Of a stretch of DNA of 53,521 nt, positions 24,928 to 32,966 are shown piece after piece (position 1 is the first letter of the stretch; the number at the start of each line of letters is the position of its first letter). The position numbers and the translations under genes were made by a program. The DNA lies in contig JAZNHG010000022.1 of the NCBI GenBank assembly GCA_045576855.1, positions 1 through 53,521 of the forward strand, read 5' to 3'. Source of the DNA: Colimorpha sp045576855. GTDB taxonomy: Bacteria > Bacteroidota > Bacteroidia > Bacteroidales > P3. The notes under the pieces are model-generated. The model searched no databases and was not told where the DNA came from. It saw only the letters and a program-made list of their open reading frames with translations.

Positions 24928-25575
24928 TTACTTCTTGATGACGTAGTCGACGAAGATGCCGGGGGTCTTGACGTTCTCCGGGGCGATGGCGCCGGTGGCG
25001 ACAATCTCCTGCGGCTCGACGATGACGGTGTCGGCGGCGGTGGCCATCATGGGGCTGAAGTTCTGGCTGGTGCCCTTGTAGACCAGGTTGCCGCTCTCGT
25101 CGGCGATGTTGGCGCCGATGATGGCGACGTCGGCACGCACGGGTTTCTCCAGCAGGTACTCCTTGCCGTCGACGGTCACTTTCTGCTTGCCGTTCTCAAC
25201 CACGGTGCCGAGACCCGTCTGGGTCAGCACACCGCCGAGACCTGCGCCGGCGGCACGAATCTGTTCGGCCAGGGTGCCCTGGGGCTGCAGGGTAACCTTC
25301 AGCTCGCCTGCGTTCATCTGGTCGATGGTGTTGTTGTTGGTGCCGATATGGGTGGCGATGAGGGCCTTCACCTGATGGTTGGTAATCAGTTTGCCCACGC
25401 CCACCTCGGGATAGGCGGTATCGTTGCAGATGATGGTGAGATCCTTCACATTACGGGCCACCAGCTCGTCAATCAACGCAATGGGGTTGCCCACGCCGAG
25501 GAAGCCGCCCACCATAACAGTCATGCCGTCGTGAATCATGTCGGCGGCCTCTTTCACAGTGACAAATTTCTTCAT
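24928..25575 (-). CDS. CoA-transferase subunit alpha (AtoD-like)
   Basis: 215 residues. Family I CoA-transferase alpha subunit: MKKFVTVKEAADMIHDGMTVMVGGF, the GxGxP-like FLGVGNPIALID, IATHIGTNN and TLAEQIRAAGAGLGG. These form alpha/beta dimers that move CoA between acetate or butyrate and acetoacetate. The catalytic Glu lies on the beta subunit, which is not next to this gene: a terminator follows directly. The beta subunit must be elsewhere, or be lost. Together with the ammonia-lyase gene at 17643 it hints at a dispersed lysine-to-butyrate route. Confidence 0.9.
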   Translation of the reverse strand: MKKFVTVKEAADMIHDGMTVMVGGFLGVGNPIALIDELVARNVKDLTIICNDTAYPEVGVGKLITNHQVKALIATHIGTNNNTIDQMNAGELKVTLQPQGTLAEQIRAAGAGLGGVLTQTGLGTVVENGKQKVTVDGKEYLLEKPVRADVAIIGANIADESGNLVYKGTSQNFSPMMATAADTVIVEPQEIVATGAIAPENVKTPGIFVDYVIKK

Positions 25576-25620
25576 GTTTTATACTATTTTATTGTTTGTT
25601 ACGTTATTGATTTCAGACTG

Positions 25621-25628
25621 CAAAAATA
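25621..25628 (-). promoter_or_regulatory. -7 box of the CoA-transferase gene
   Basis: TATTTTTG on the minus strand, 45 bases before the ATG at 25575. Confidence 0.65.
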
Positions 25629-25657
25629 CTATATTTTTTGCATATTGAAAAAAAAAT

Positions 25658-25688
25658 TTGCCCAGATGCCGAAATATGAGTATTTTTG
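25658..25688 (+). promoter_or_regulatory. Promoter of the 25714 operon
   Basis: TTTGCCCAGATGCCGAAA then TATTTTTG (25681-25688) followed by CAC. It resembles the extended promoters at 14103 and 19318. Confidence 0.65.
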
Positions 25689-25713
25689 CACTTGAAAACT
25701 AAGAGATAAAAGG

Positions 25714-26346
25714 ATGAAAAAGACGTTGATTTCTGCCATAATAGTACTACTTTTCGCCCCTTTGGCGAGTGCTCAGGAGTATATTGAGCCAGTCGAAAAG
25801 TGGAAGGTTGTCGAGATTTGGGGCAACAACTATCACGGCTGGGCGTTCCATCAGGACTGGGAGGTCGACTTCACCGTGGAGAACCAGGACGGCCGCTTCA
25901 CCCCCACCGACGCCGAAATCGCCGAGGCCGAACGCATCATACAGAAGCGTATCGGATATGCCAACCGCGACCACTACAACCAGCAGGGCATGTGTCCTGT
26001 CATCGACGAGCATATGCGCATGTACCGCCGCCAGTATGTAGGCTTCACCAACGACCGCGGCGACCATATCATCTGGGCCAACTTCCTGTGGGACGAGAAT
26101 CTGACCGACGAGAAACTGGCCAGCGACGTGCTGCTCACCAGCGGTGGCTGCGGCCACTTCTGGCATATCAAGTGCAATCTAGCCACCAAGAAAATCTACG
26201 GTCTGGAGGTCAACGGCGACGGCGACATACAATACATCCCGCGCACCGTCAAACCGCAACCTCGCATCAGCCGTCCCAAGAGCAACAAGAAACAGAAGGT
26301 CCGCAAGACCGGTATCATCCATACCGAGGCCGACAAACAATTCTGA
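25714..26346 (+). CDS. Secreted protein of unknown function
   Basis: 210 residues with a clear signal peptide (PLASAQ). Conserved-looking features are WGNNYHGWAFHQDWEVDF, GMCPVIDEHMRMYRRQY and SGGCGHFWHIKCN with two Cys near the active-looking His residues. The C-terminus is Lys/Arg rich. It heads an operon and is followed after 3 bp by the GtrA gene. The family is not recognised. Confidence 0.75.
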   Translation: MKKTLISAIIVLLFAPLASAQEYIEPVEKWKVVEIWGNNYHGWAFHQDWEVDFTVENQDGRFTPTDAEIAEAERIIQKRIGYANRDHYNQQGMCPVIDEHMRMYRRQYVGFTNDRGDHIIWANFLWDENLTDEKLASDVLLTSGGCGHFWHIKCNLATKKIYGLEVNGDGDIQYIPRTVKPQPRISRPKSNKKQKVRKTGIIHTEADKQF

Positions 26347-26349
26347 GTT

Positions 26350-26760
26350 GTGGAACTCCGCCCGCTTTTCCTCAAGTTTCTCAAGTTTGGCGTCGTCGGT
26401 GCCAGCGGTATGGTAGTGCACTTTGGCGTGCTTTTCCTCTGCAAGGAGGTGCTCTCTATCAACCCCTATGTAGCCAACACCATTGGATTCATCACCGCAG
26501 CCACCACCAACTACATCCTCAACCGCATATGGACCTTCCGCAGCCATGAGAAGCAGGTGGGCGTGGAATACCTCAAGTTCATACTTGTCTCCGTGGTGGG
26601 ACTGGGCATCAACAACGGCACCCTGTGGCTCACCGGTCGCCTGCTGCCGTCGTGGAACGACGACTGGCGCTTCTATATCCTGTGGATTGTCGCCGTGGGC
26701 GTCACTACCCTCTGGAATTTCTTTGGCAATCTCATCTTCACCTTCCGCCAAAAACATTGA
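26350..26760 (+). CDS. GtrA-family membrane protein
   Basis: 136 residues, four transmembrane helices, with the GtrA signature FLKFGVVGASGMVVHFGV and NYILNRIWTFRS, ending in a NLIFTFR. GtrA proteins are thought to move or flip lipid-linked sugars, often with a glycosyltransferase, though none is near. The start appears to be GTG, just 3 bp after the upstream stop, with no Shine-Dalgarno, so it probably depends on coupling. Confidence 0.9.
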   Translation: MELRPLFLKFLKFGVVGASGMVVHFGVLFLCKEVLSINPYVANTIGFITAATTNYILNRIWTFRSHEKQVGVEYLKFILVSVVGLGINNGTLWLTGRLLPSWNDDWRFYILWIVAVGVTTLWNFFGNLIFTFRQKH

Positions 26761-26796
26761 TATACAATTGCATTAGCACATTAACACATTCATATC

Positions 26797-27999
26797 ATGG
26801 AAATCCTATCAAACCGCATTCTCAATATGGCCGAGAGCGAAACTCTCGCCATGACCGCCAAAGCACGTGAACTCAAGGCCCAGGGCAAAGACGTCATCAG
26901 CCTCAGCATCGGCGAGCCCGACTTCAACACCCCCGACCAGGTGAAAGAAGCTGCCAAGAAGGCCATCGACGACAACTTCACCCATTATCCCCCCGTGCCT
27001 GGCTACCCCGACCTGCGCGAGGCCATCTGCGAGAAGTTCCGCCGCGACAACGGTCTGGAATTCAAACCCGAGCAGATTGTCGTCAGCACCGGTGCCAAGC
27101 AGAGCATCTACCAGTTGGTGCAGTGCCTGGTCAACCCCGGTGACGAGGTCATCATCCCCACCCCCTTCTGGGTCAGCTACAAGGAAATCGTCCGCGTGGC
27201 CGAAGGCAAATGCGTCTACGTGAAGACCAAACTCGAGAACGACTTCAAGGTCACCCCCGAGCAGCTCGAGGCCGCCATCACTCCCCGCACCAAGCTCATC
27301 ATGTTCTCCTCGCCCAGCAACCCTACCGGCATGCTCTACACCAAAGAGGAGCTCCACGCCATCGCCCAGGTGGTGGCCCGCCACGAGAACCTCTTCGTCA
27401 TGGCCGACGAAATCTACGAACATATCAACTTCGTGGGTAAGCACGAGTCGATAGCCCAGTTCCCCGAGGTGAAAGACCGCGTCATCACCGTCAACGGCGT
27501 GGCCAAAGGCTTCGCCATGACCGGTTGGCGTATCGGCTTCATCGCAGCCCCCACCGTCATCGCCAAAGCCTGCAACAAGCTGCAGGGCCAGGTGACCAGC
27601 GCCACCTGCTCCATCGCCCAGAAGGCCACCGTCTGCGCCATGCTCATGGACCCCAAGACCAGCAAGGACATCATCGACATGCGCAACATCTTCCAGCAGC
27701 GCCGCGACATGGTCTACAAGCTCCTCTGCGACATCCCCGGCCTCAAGGTGCGCCTGCCGCAGGGCGCCTTCTATTTCTTCCCCGACTGCAGCTCCTACTA
27801 TGGCAAGAGCTACAACGGCACGAAGATTGAGAACTCGACCGACATGGCCTTCTACCTGCTGAACGAAGCCGGTGTGGCCACGGTGATGGGCTCTGCCTTC
27901 GGCGACGACAGTTGCATCCGCCTCAGCTATGCCACCAGCGAGGACCTCCTGCGCGAAGCCCTCCGCCGCATCAAAGAGGCCCTGGCCAAGCTGCAGTAA
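26797..27999 (+). CDS. Pyridoxal-phosphate aspartate/aromatic-type aminotransferase (class I/II)
   Basis: 400 residues, full length for aspartate aminotransferase subgroup Ib. Visible motifs are ISLSIGEPDFNTP, the SNPTG PLP-contact loop, DEIYEHINF, and the Schiff-base lysine in NGVAKGFAMTGWRIGF, which also holds the substrate-binding region. The C-terminus carries the conserved Arg in CIRLSYA. It would interconvert aspartate and oxaloacetate with glutamate; substrate choice between aspartate and aromatic amino acids cannot be decided from sequence. It sits 36 bp after the GtrA gene and 7 bp before the transposase-like gene. Confidence 0.94.
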   Translation: MEILSNRILNMAESETLAMTAKARELKAQGKDVISLSIGEPDFNTPDQVKEAAKKAIDDNFTHYPPVPGYPDLREAICEKFRRDNGLEFKPEQIVVSTGAKQSIYQLVQCLVNPGDEVIIPTPFWVSYKEIVRVAEGKCVYVKTKLENDFKVTPEQLEAAITPRTKLIMFSSPSNPTGMLYTKEELHAIAQVVARHENLFVMADEIYEHINFVGKHESIAQFPEVKDRVITVNGVAKGFAMTGWRIGFIAAPTVIAKACNKLQGQVTSATCSIAQKATVCAMLMDPKTSKDIIDMRNIFQQRRDMVYKLLCDIPGLKVRLPQGAFYFFPDCSSYYGKSYNGTKIENSTDMAFYLLNEAGVATVMGSAFGDDSCIRLSYATSEDLLREALRRIKEALAKLQ

Positions 28000-28006
28000 G
28001 GGGCCG

Positions 28007-29155
28007 ATGGAGATATCCCCCTATCGTCCACGCAACAAAGGCCACGACTACTACGGTCGTGGCCTTTATCTCATCACCGTAGTGGTGAGCGGTCGGCAAC
28101 CCCTGCTGGCCCGCTTCTCGGCCGAGCTCGGTCGAGAAGAACACCACGTCGCCACCCCGCTGGGCGAAGCCGTACGCGAGGCATGGGAGGATACACCCAC
28201 CCACCAGGCCGCCCACGGCAACCGCGTGCAGGTCCTCGCCTGCGTCTGCATGCCCGACCACTTCCACGGGGTCATCGCGGTGCTGGAACCCATGCAGTGG
28301 AGCCTGGGCGACATCGTGCAAGCCTTCAAGGCCGTATGCACCAGCCGATGGCAGCAGATGCAGGGCCGCCCCGCCTCCCGCAATCGACCGATCTCGGTCG
28401 ATTGCCAATCCCCCGCCGCCCCCGCATGGCTCCGCGAGAAGGCCCTGCTGTTCGACAGCGAAGGCGACCTCGTCCGCGCCCTCTCCCATCGGCAGCGGCA
28501 GGAATACTACGCCCTCGTGCAGCGTCAGCAGCGCCCCCTCTTCGACGACAACTACGACGACACCGTCTGCCTCGACGACCGCCACCGCGAAGCCATGATA
28601 GCCTACGTCCACGACAACCCGCGCCGGGCCCTGCTGCGCCGGGCCAAACCCGACCTCATGCAGCGATGCCTGCACATCCGCATCGGCAACCGCAGCTATG
28701 GCGCCTTCGGCAACCTCTTCCTGCTCCGCTGGGCCCGCAAGGTGCAGGTGCAGTGCCACCGGCGCCACCCCGTCAGCCGAGAACCCTACGAGATCACCGC
28801 CGACTACGAGCGGCAACGCCGCCAGTGGCGCGATGCCGTGCTGGGTGGACAGACCGTCATCGTGACACCCGGCATCTCGCGCGGCGAACAACAGATGAAA
28901 AACGAATGCCTGGAGCACGGCTACCCACTCATACATCTGCAGAAAGAGCCCATCGGCCCCTACTGGAAACCCGAGCGCAGCCGCTTCGACGCCTGTGCCC
29001 GCGGCAGCCTGCTCATCCTGGCCCCGTGGCAGCTCGACACGCTGGGCGCCGTAGACGGCATCCCCTCCGACACCGACTACAGCCGTTTCCACAACCTCAA
29101 CGCCCTGACCACCGAAATCTGCACCCACACCGGCCCGGCCGCCATCGTCGGATAA
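28007..29155 (+). CDS. REP-associated tyrosine transposase-like protein with C-terminal extension
   Basis: 382 residues. The N-terminal Y1/HUH domain has LYLITVVVSGRQPLL, the HUH motif within VCMPDHFHGVI (H85, H87) and a candidate nucleophile Tyr200 in AYVHDNPRRA, the pattern of RAYT proteins. The remaining 170 residues include TPGISRGEQQMKNECL and GSLLILAPW, a Rossmann-like tail common in Bacteroidetes members. RAYTs process REP palindromes and rarely move as a classical IS. Here it is co-transcribed with the aminotransferase (7 bp gap, AAGGGG before the ATG), which suggests a domesticated gene. A 26-bp palindrome lies inside it. Confidence 0.8.
   Translation: MEISPYRPRNKGHDYYGRGLYLITVVVSGRQPLLARFSAELGREEHHVATPLGEAVREAWEDTPTHQAAHGNRVQVLACVCMPDHFHGVIAVLEPMQWSLGDIVQAFKAVCTSRWQQMQGRPASRNRPISVDCQSPAAPAWLREKALLFDSEGDLVRALSHRQRQEYYALVQRQQRPLFDDNYDDTVCLDDRHREAMIAYVHDNPRRALLRRAKPDLMQRCLHIRIGNRSYGAFGNLFLLRWARKVQVQCHRRHPVSREPYEITADYERQRRQWRDAVLGGQTVIVTPGISRGEQQMKNECLEHGYPLIHLQKEPIGPYWKPERSRFDACARGSLLILAPWQLDTLGAVDGIPSDTDYSRFHNLNALTTEICTHTGPAAIVG
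28380..28405. repeat. Perfect-arm palindrome inside the RAYT-like gene
   Basis: Arms GCAATCGACCGA and TCGGTCGATTGC (12 bp each) with a 2-base centre. Confidence 0.75.
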
Positions 29156-29220
29156 TCCATAGACAATCATAGGGCGCCCCAGAGATTTTGTACATTTGGC
29201 TCAGAATGTTTGGTAAGAGA

Positions 29221-29247
29221 GGGGCTGCATACTGTGTATGCAGCCCC
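29221..29247. terminator. Bidirectional hairpin between convergent operons
   Basis: A perfect 12-bp stem (29221-29232 with 29236-29247) with a TGT loop, between the RAYT-like stop and the lipoprotein gene at 29277. Confidence 0.8.
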
Positions 29248-29276
29248 ATAGTATCACCTTTTGACAAGAATACAAA

Positions 29277-30047
29277 CTATTCCTTTCTAAAAGTCCAATC
29301 CGGTGCAGTTGCTCTGTAAAGGAAATTCGTGTTGCCGGAAAAAACAATGTTATATACCTCGTAATGGCTATTTCCACCATCCTTGATATAAAAACAGTTG
29401 TCCCTGACAAACCAATCTGTTATACTATATGTTGAGCCTACGTACTTTCTAGTTCCTGTGCCATCTTGGTTTAAATCCAAGGCATGCGATCCATTCGAAT
29501 GAGTCCAACCTCCTGTGAAATTCTGTGGTCGATTATTACCCAAGAAAAAGGCTGGTACATTCTTGTCTCTTGACATAAAAAGCGCACTCTGGAAATCGGC
29601 CAGAACCAAAGTTGAATCAGTCCACTCTATGATCGGTATAACGGATTCATCTTCTCCGATGTTCAAGTTTGTAAAAGAACCGGAAACTCCTAATGGATAC
29701 GTACACCAACTATCTCCTACTTCATAATATAGTTCAATATACCCATCTCCATAGTAACACTTTCCTTTAAGTGGTATAATTTCATGGCTGAAATCATCGA
29801 AATATTCAGCGGAAACTTTTCCGTCTGTGTTGATTGTCAAAGAGCAAAAATATGCGTTTCCTTTCATCACTTCTTGCCAAGTGCCACATTTCTCAAGTGG
29901 AAGATGTTGATCGGGGAAGCCATTGTAAATGTCATTAGGACCATCTTCCTTTTGGCAGGAGACAACGCATGCTCCTCCAATCAGAGCAAAGAACAATAAT
30001 GCCCTATACCCTTTCAATATCTTGAGATCTCTACAGCTTCTGTACAT
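29277..30047 (-). CDS. Lipoprotein of unknown function (beta-rich)
   Basis: 256 residues. The signal ends in CVVSC (lipid Cys at 31). The mature part is beta-rich with many Gly, Tyr and Trp, for example GKCYYGDGYIELYYEVGDSWCTY and a later GGWTHSNGSHALDLNQDGTG block, resembling lipocalin-like or DUF-type lipoproteins of Bacteroidetes. It is last in a four-gene minus-strand operon, 9 bp after the small lipocalin-like gene, and AT-rich compared with the core genes. Confidence 0.7.
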   Translation of the reverse strand: MYRSCRDLKILKGYRALLFFALIGGACVVSCQKEDGPNDIYNGFPDQHLPLEKCGTWQEVMKGNAYFCSLTINTDGKVSAEYFDDFSHEIIPLKGKCYYGDGYIELYYEVGDSWCTYPLGVSGSFTNLNIGEDESVIPIIEWTDSTLVLADFQSALFMSRDKNVPAFFLGNNRPQNFTGGWTHSNGSHALDLNQDGTGTRKYVGSTYSITDWFVRDNCFYIKDGGNSHYEVYNIVFSGNTNFLYRATAPDWTFRKE

Positions 30048-30056
30048 AGCATTTGG

Positions 30057-30419
30057 CTATTTTGTCAAAGTACCATAATATGAATCTCCATACATGTTGA
30101 GCAATATCAATGTATTGTCTGTCAATGTATGAACATATAGTGTAATTGAGAACGGATAATAGGACTCTGTACGCGGGCCTTGTGTGAAAGTCTCTATTAT
30201 AGTATTAGTTTTTGAATCGTAGGAATAAGTGCCGGTCTCTATACTTGTGTAGTCATCAAACTGGCTATTTATTACTGTTAGATTACCATTCGAACTGTAT
30301 GTGACACGGAATCTACTATTCGACCAGGTCCCGGTCAAATTGCTTTGCTCCATGTCACAGCTGGAGAAAAGTACCGTTGTGAAGAGGAAAACCGCAATCA
30401 AAGATATTTTTTTAATCAT
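30057..30419 (-). CDS. Small lipocalin-like lipoprotein
   Basis: 120 residues. The lipobox is LFSSC (Cys21). The mature chain begins LTGTWSNSRFRVTYSSNGNL, followed by paired strands (TYSYDSKTNTIIETF), the typical start of a lipocalin-like domain. The ligand is unknown. It lies 27 bp after the preceding operon gene. Confidence 0.75.
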   Translation of the reverse strand: MIKKISLIAVFLFTTVLFSSCDMEQSNLTGTWSNSRFRVTYSSNGNLTVINSQFDDYTSIETGTYSYDSKTNTIIETFTQGPRTESYYPFSITLYVHTLTDNTLILLNMYGDSYYGTLTK

Positions 30420-30446
30420 AATTCTATTATTTTAAATGTTTGAACA

Positions 30447-31061
30447 TTAGAAAGTCAACGACAAGCTCATGCCAGAAGCCAAGCCGTTACCCAAGCCTAA
30501 ATCGGACATATTGATAACCGAAGGATTGACACCCAGCGTCACCTTGTCTCCCAAAGTAAACGTGAGAGAATTCATGCGATTGAGCTGATTGGCAGTCATC
30601 GGAGCATCAATCTGCGACCATACAGACGTCACCAGCATGCCGGCCAAACCGACAGGCCAACTGACAAACCAGAAGACGCCAGCGGAGGCAACATAGCCAG
30701 CCAGGAAGCCGACACCTTTGCCGGTCTGCCCGTTATAGAACTGGCCACCACCAGGAATCAGAAACGACAACGCCCAGGCCGAAGTGGGATTCTTGTACCC
30801 CACCTGGTGGCCAGTGCTGTAATCAGCCTTCTCGGCAGCGACTTGCTCCTTGCCTATCTTATCTACTTCAGACATGTTGTAGACAAACACCGATCCGTCG
30901 CTCGTCTGAATTTTCAGGCTTTGGCCTGGCACCTGTTCCATGATGATGCCTTTCACAATGCCACCGTTTTTCAAATAAACCACGTCTTTCATGCTTTGCG
31001 CAAAAAGACATCCGCAAGTGCTCACCAAGAGCATCATTGCCAGCAGTACTTTTTTCATCAT
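30447..31061 (-). CDS. Exported protein with KNG-type N-domain and membrane segments
   Basis: 204 residues with a signal peptide (cleavage near LFAQ). Residues 25-72 hold DVVYLKNGGIVKGIIMEQ and IQTSDGSVFVYNMSEV, a small beta domain widespread in Bacteroidetes envelope proteins. A hydrophobic region follows with SFLIPGGGQFYNGQTGKGVG, a glycine-rich motif like that of TM2-type or DUF5683 proteins, and a second hydrophobic segment. It is related to the neighbour at 31116. Function is unknown. Confidence 0.75.
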   Translation of the reverse strand: MMKKVLLAMMLLVSTCGCLFAQSMKDVVYLKNGGIVKGIIMEQVPGQSLKIQTSDGSVFVYNMSEVDKIGKEQVAAEKADYSTGHQVGYKNPTSAWALSFLIPGGGQFYNGQTGKGVGFLAGYVASAGVFWFVSWPVGLAGMLVTSVWSQIDAPMTANQLNRMNSLTFTLGDKVTLGVNPSVINMSDLGLGNGLASGMSLSLTF

Positions 31062-31115
31062 AATGTTTTTGATTTTTTAAATGTTAATGTATTGTTTTAA
31101 TATGTGGGTTTCACG

Positions 31116-31802
31116 TTAGAACCTGAAATTCAACCCTGCACCAAATCCCGATACCGAACCTGTCAGTCCGTTGCCCGGCAGGGAGGGACTGGACATGGCA
31201 AATGAGCCCAAACTGGTAGTCAAACTGCCATGCTCAAACTGCCAATCGTATTTAATCAATGGACTATACGCCAATGCATTTGCCTGTCTTTCCAAGCCCG
31301 AGGACACTGCACCACAAATAATCATCCAGAGTGCACCGGACCCCCATGCCGAAACCCACACTATCCACCACGAACTTACACCGTTGATTCCCAGATACAC
31401 GCCAACTCCCAATCCGCCAAGGGCGCCTACCCAATAAAGCACATCACCAACATTATCCCATGATTTGGCAGCAGCAAGAAGCCTAGAACGCTCCATCTGC
31501 TTCCATGTGTCGTTTCCGGACGGTGTGCTCTGTGTCGAGCTAGCGGGTGCCTGGGTGGGCGTGGTAACCGAAAAAGACTGCACGGTTCCGTTTTCATAAG
31601 TAATTGAGAGAATATCCGGGGTAAAAATCGTCAACACTGCCCCAGTGGAGTCCGCATAGTTTCTGTATCGAACTGCATTTCCATCAATCTTCACCACCTT
31701 GGCTTTAATCACATTGCCGTTGCTCAGGACTATCATATCTTGAGCCATCGAAACCGCAGCGAACATTATCATCACTGCCGTCATCAGTATTTTCTTTCCC
31801 AT
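31116..31802 (-). CDS. Exported protein related to its neighbour, first gene of the operon
   Basis: 228 residues from the chosen ATG, which gives a clean signal peptide (VSMAQ). The N-domain (DMIVLSNGNVIKAKVVKIDG, DILSITYENG) resembles that of the next gene; a Ser/Thr/Pro/Gln linker and a hydrophobic hairpin rich in Gly and Trp follow, then a barrel-like C-terminus ending GLNFRF. Upstream in-frame starts would add 33 residues without a signal. The promoter lies 330 bases upstream, so the leader is unusually long. Confidence 0.7.
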   Translation of the reverse strand: MGKKILMTAVMIMFAAVSMAQDMIVLSNGNVIKAKVVKIDGNAVRYRNYADSTGAVLTIFTPDILSITYENGTVQSFSVTTPTQAPASSTQSTPSGNDTWKQMERSRLLAAAKSWDNVGDVLYWVGALGGLGVGVYLGINGVSSWWIVWVSAWGSGALWMIICGAVSSGLERQANALAYSPLIKYDWQFEHGSLTTSLGSFAMSSPSLPGNGLTGSVSGFGAGLNFRF

Positions 31803-32130
31803 CTGTCCATCCCTGATACGTGCCGGGCGCAACTTCTTTGTGCCCATGACTCGTGAGCGGAATAAAAAATAACAAAGACAGTGGAGCCATCCATTAATCA
31901 TCCCTATTTTCTAATAGTAGGGCTTGGACTCCCCTGAAAGTAAAAATAAAGGTCTATTAGTGAATTACTCCACTATGGATACTATCGTATGCTCGCGATT
32001 ATAACCATAGCATTCATTCAACTTTCCTTTATTCCTAACTTTCAGTAGCGAAGTGTCCAAGTTCACTATTATCGGAATAGAGCGAAAATTGCACTATCTT
32101 TTGCAAACAATCACTGTCGGTTTGCGAGTG

Positions 32131-32166
32131 CAAAGATACACACTTTTTTGATACTGGCAAAATTTT
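32131..32166 (-). promoter_or_regulatory. Promoter of the 31802-29277 operon
   Basis: On the minus strand TTTTG, 19 bases, then TATCTTTG (32131-32138) followed by CAC. The gap from 31803 to 32583 holds this promoter, a leader of more than 300 bases in which I see no gene, array copy B, and two hairpins. Confidence 0.7.
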
Positions 32167-32216
32167 TTTTCATCCCGGCAGCGCCCTTGGCTGAAGTATG
32201 CCAGGAGGCAACAAAG

Positions 32217-32368
32217 TATGTTCGACTGCTATTCCACTGGTATTCGCCGTGCATTCCACTACTTATCGCCTACTCGGCTAGGGGATGAGTAGGAGATGGG
32301 TAGCGCATGAGTAGGAGATGAGTAGGAGATGATACCAGGAAGACCTCTCTTTCAGGGCTTTGCGGGGG
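32217..32368 (-). repeat. 11-bp palindromic array, copy B
   Basis: On the minus strand a header (CGCAAAGCCCTGAAAGAG) is followed by five 11-bp units (32276-32330) and then opposite-oriented units starting GAGTAGGCGATAAG. Three of the five units are identical ATCTCCTACTC. Confidence 0.85.
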
Positions 32369-32437
32369 GTGTGTTTCGGGGGATTTTCACGATTGCTGCA
32401 AGAAAGATTGCGCATTCCGCCACGACTGTGATACAAA

Positions 32438-32482
32438 CACGCGCAGGGGCATAAGGCTCAATACCTTATGCCCCTGCGCGTG
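32438..32482. terminator. Hairpin with a 19-bp perfect stem
   Basis: Stem 32438-32456 pairs exactly with 32464-32482, with a 7-base loop. It lies downstream of the HxlR gene, with no T run on either side, so termination is inferred from its stability and position. Confidence 0.6.
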
Positions 32483-32534
32483 GGTCTATGCCGCATCCGG
32501 GTTCTCCGGGCGTGCTGGCACACCCAAATAGCGG

Positions 32535-32558
32535 GGGGCCTGCCGAATGGCAGGCCCC
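32535..32558. terminator. Hairpin next to the HxlR stop
   Basis: A perfect 10-bp stem GGGGCCTGCC/GGCAGGCCCC with a GAAT loop. On the plus strand it is followed by ATTGCTTTTTG. Confidence 0.6.
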
Positions 32559-32583
32559 GATTGCTTTTTGCACTTAACTTTCA

Positions 32584-32952
32584 CTAGTGGGCGTAGTACT
32601 GCTCGCGGTCGGTAACGATGGCGTGCAGGTTGTGGTAGGCCCAGTCCATCAGCTGCTGCATGACGGGCATGAAGCTGAGGCCGCGGTCGGTGAGTGTGTA
32701 CTCGACGCGGGGCGGCATCTCGGGGTAAACCGTGCGGCCGATCAGGCCGTCGGCCTCGAGCCCCCGCAGAGTCTGCGTGAGCATCTTCTGCGAGCAGTCG
32801 GTGTTTTCGGCTGCGATGTCGCGGAAGCGCATCGGGGCGCCCTGCTTGTTGAGGGTGTAGAGCACCGCCAGGGTCCACTTGTTGCCGATGCGTGCCAGCA
32901 CGTTGCGGATGGGGCACTCCGGGAAGATGGGGTCTTGGATGAAGTCTTTCAT
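32584..32952 (-). CDS. HxlR-family winged-helix regulator
   Basis: 122 residues. The sequence has the HxlR layout: an N-terminal CPIRNVLARIGNKWTLAVLYTL helix with the conserved Cys, MRFRDIAAENTDCSQKMLTQTL, and a wing with PPRVEYTLTDRG. Some members (HypR, YodB, QorR) sense electrophiles or oxidants through this Cys. It is the last gene of the macrodomain-SirTM operon, 14 bp after the SirTM stop, and is the likely local regulator, possibly responding to thiol stress. Confidence 0.92.
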   Translation of the reverse strand: MKDFIQDPIFPECPIRNVLARIGNKWTLAVLYTLNKQGAPMRFRDIAAENTDCSQKMLTQTLRGLEADGLIGRTVYPEMPPRVEYTLTDRGLSFMPVMQQLMDWAYHNLHAIVTDREQYYAH

Positions 32953-32966
32953 TTCTGGTTTAGCGT

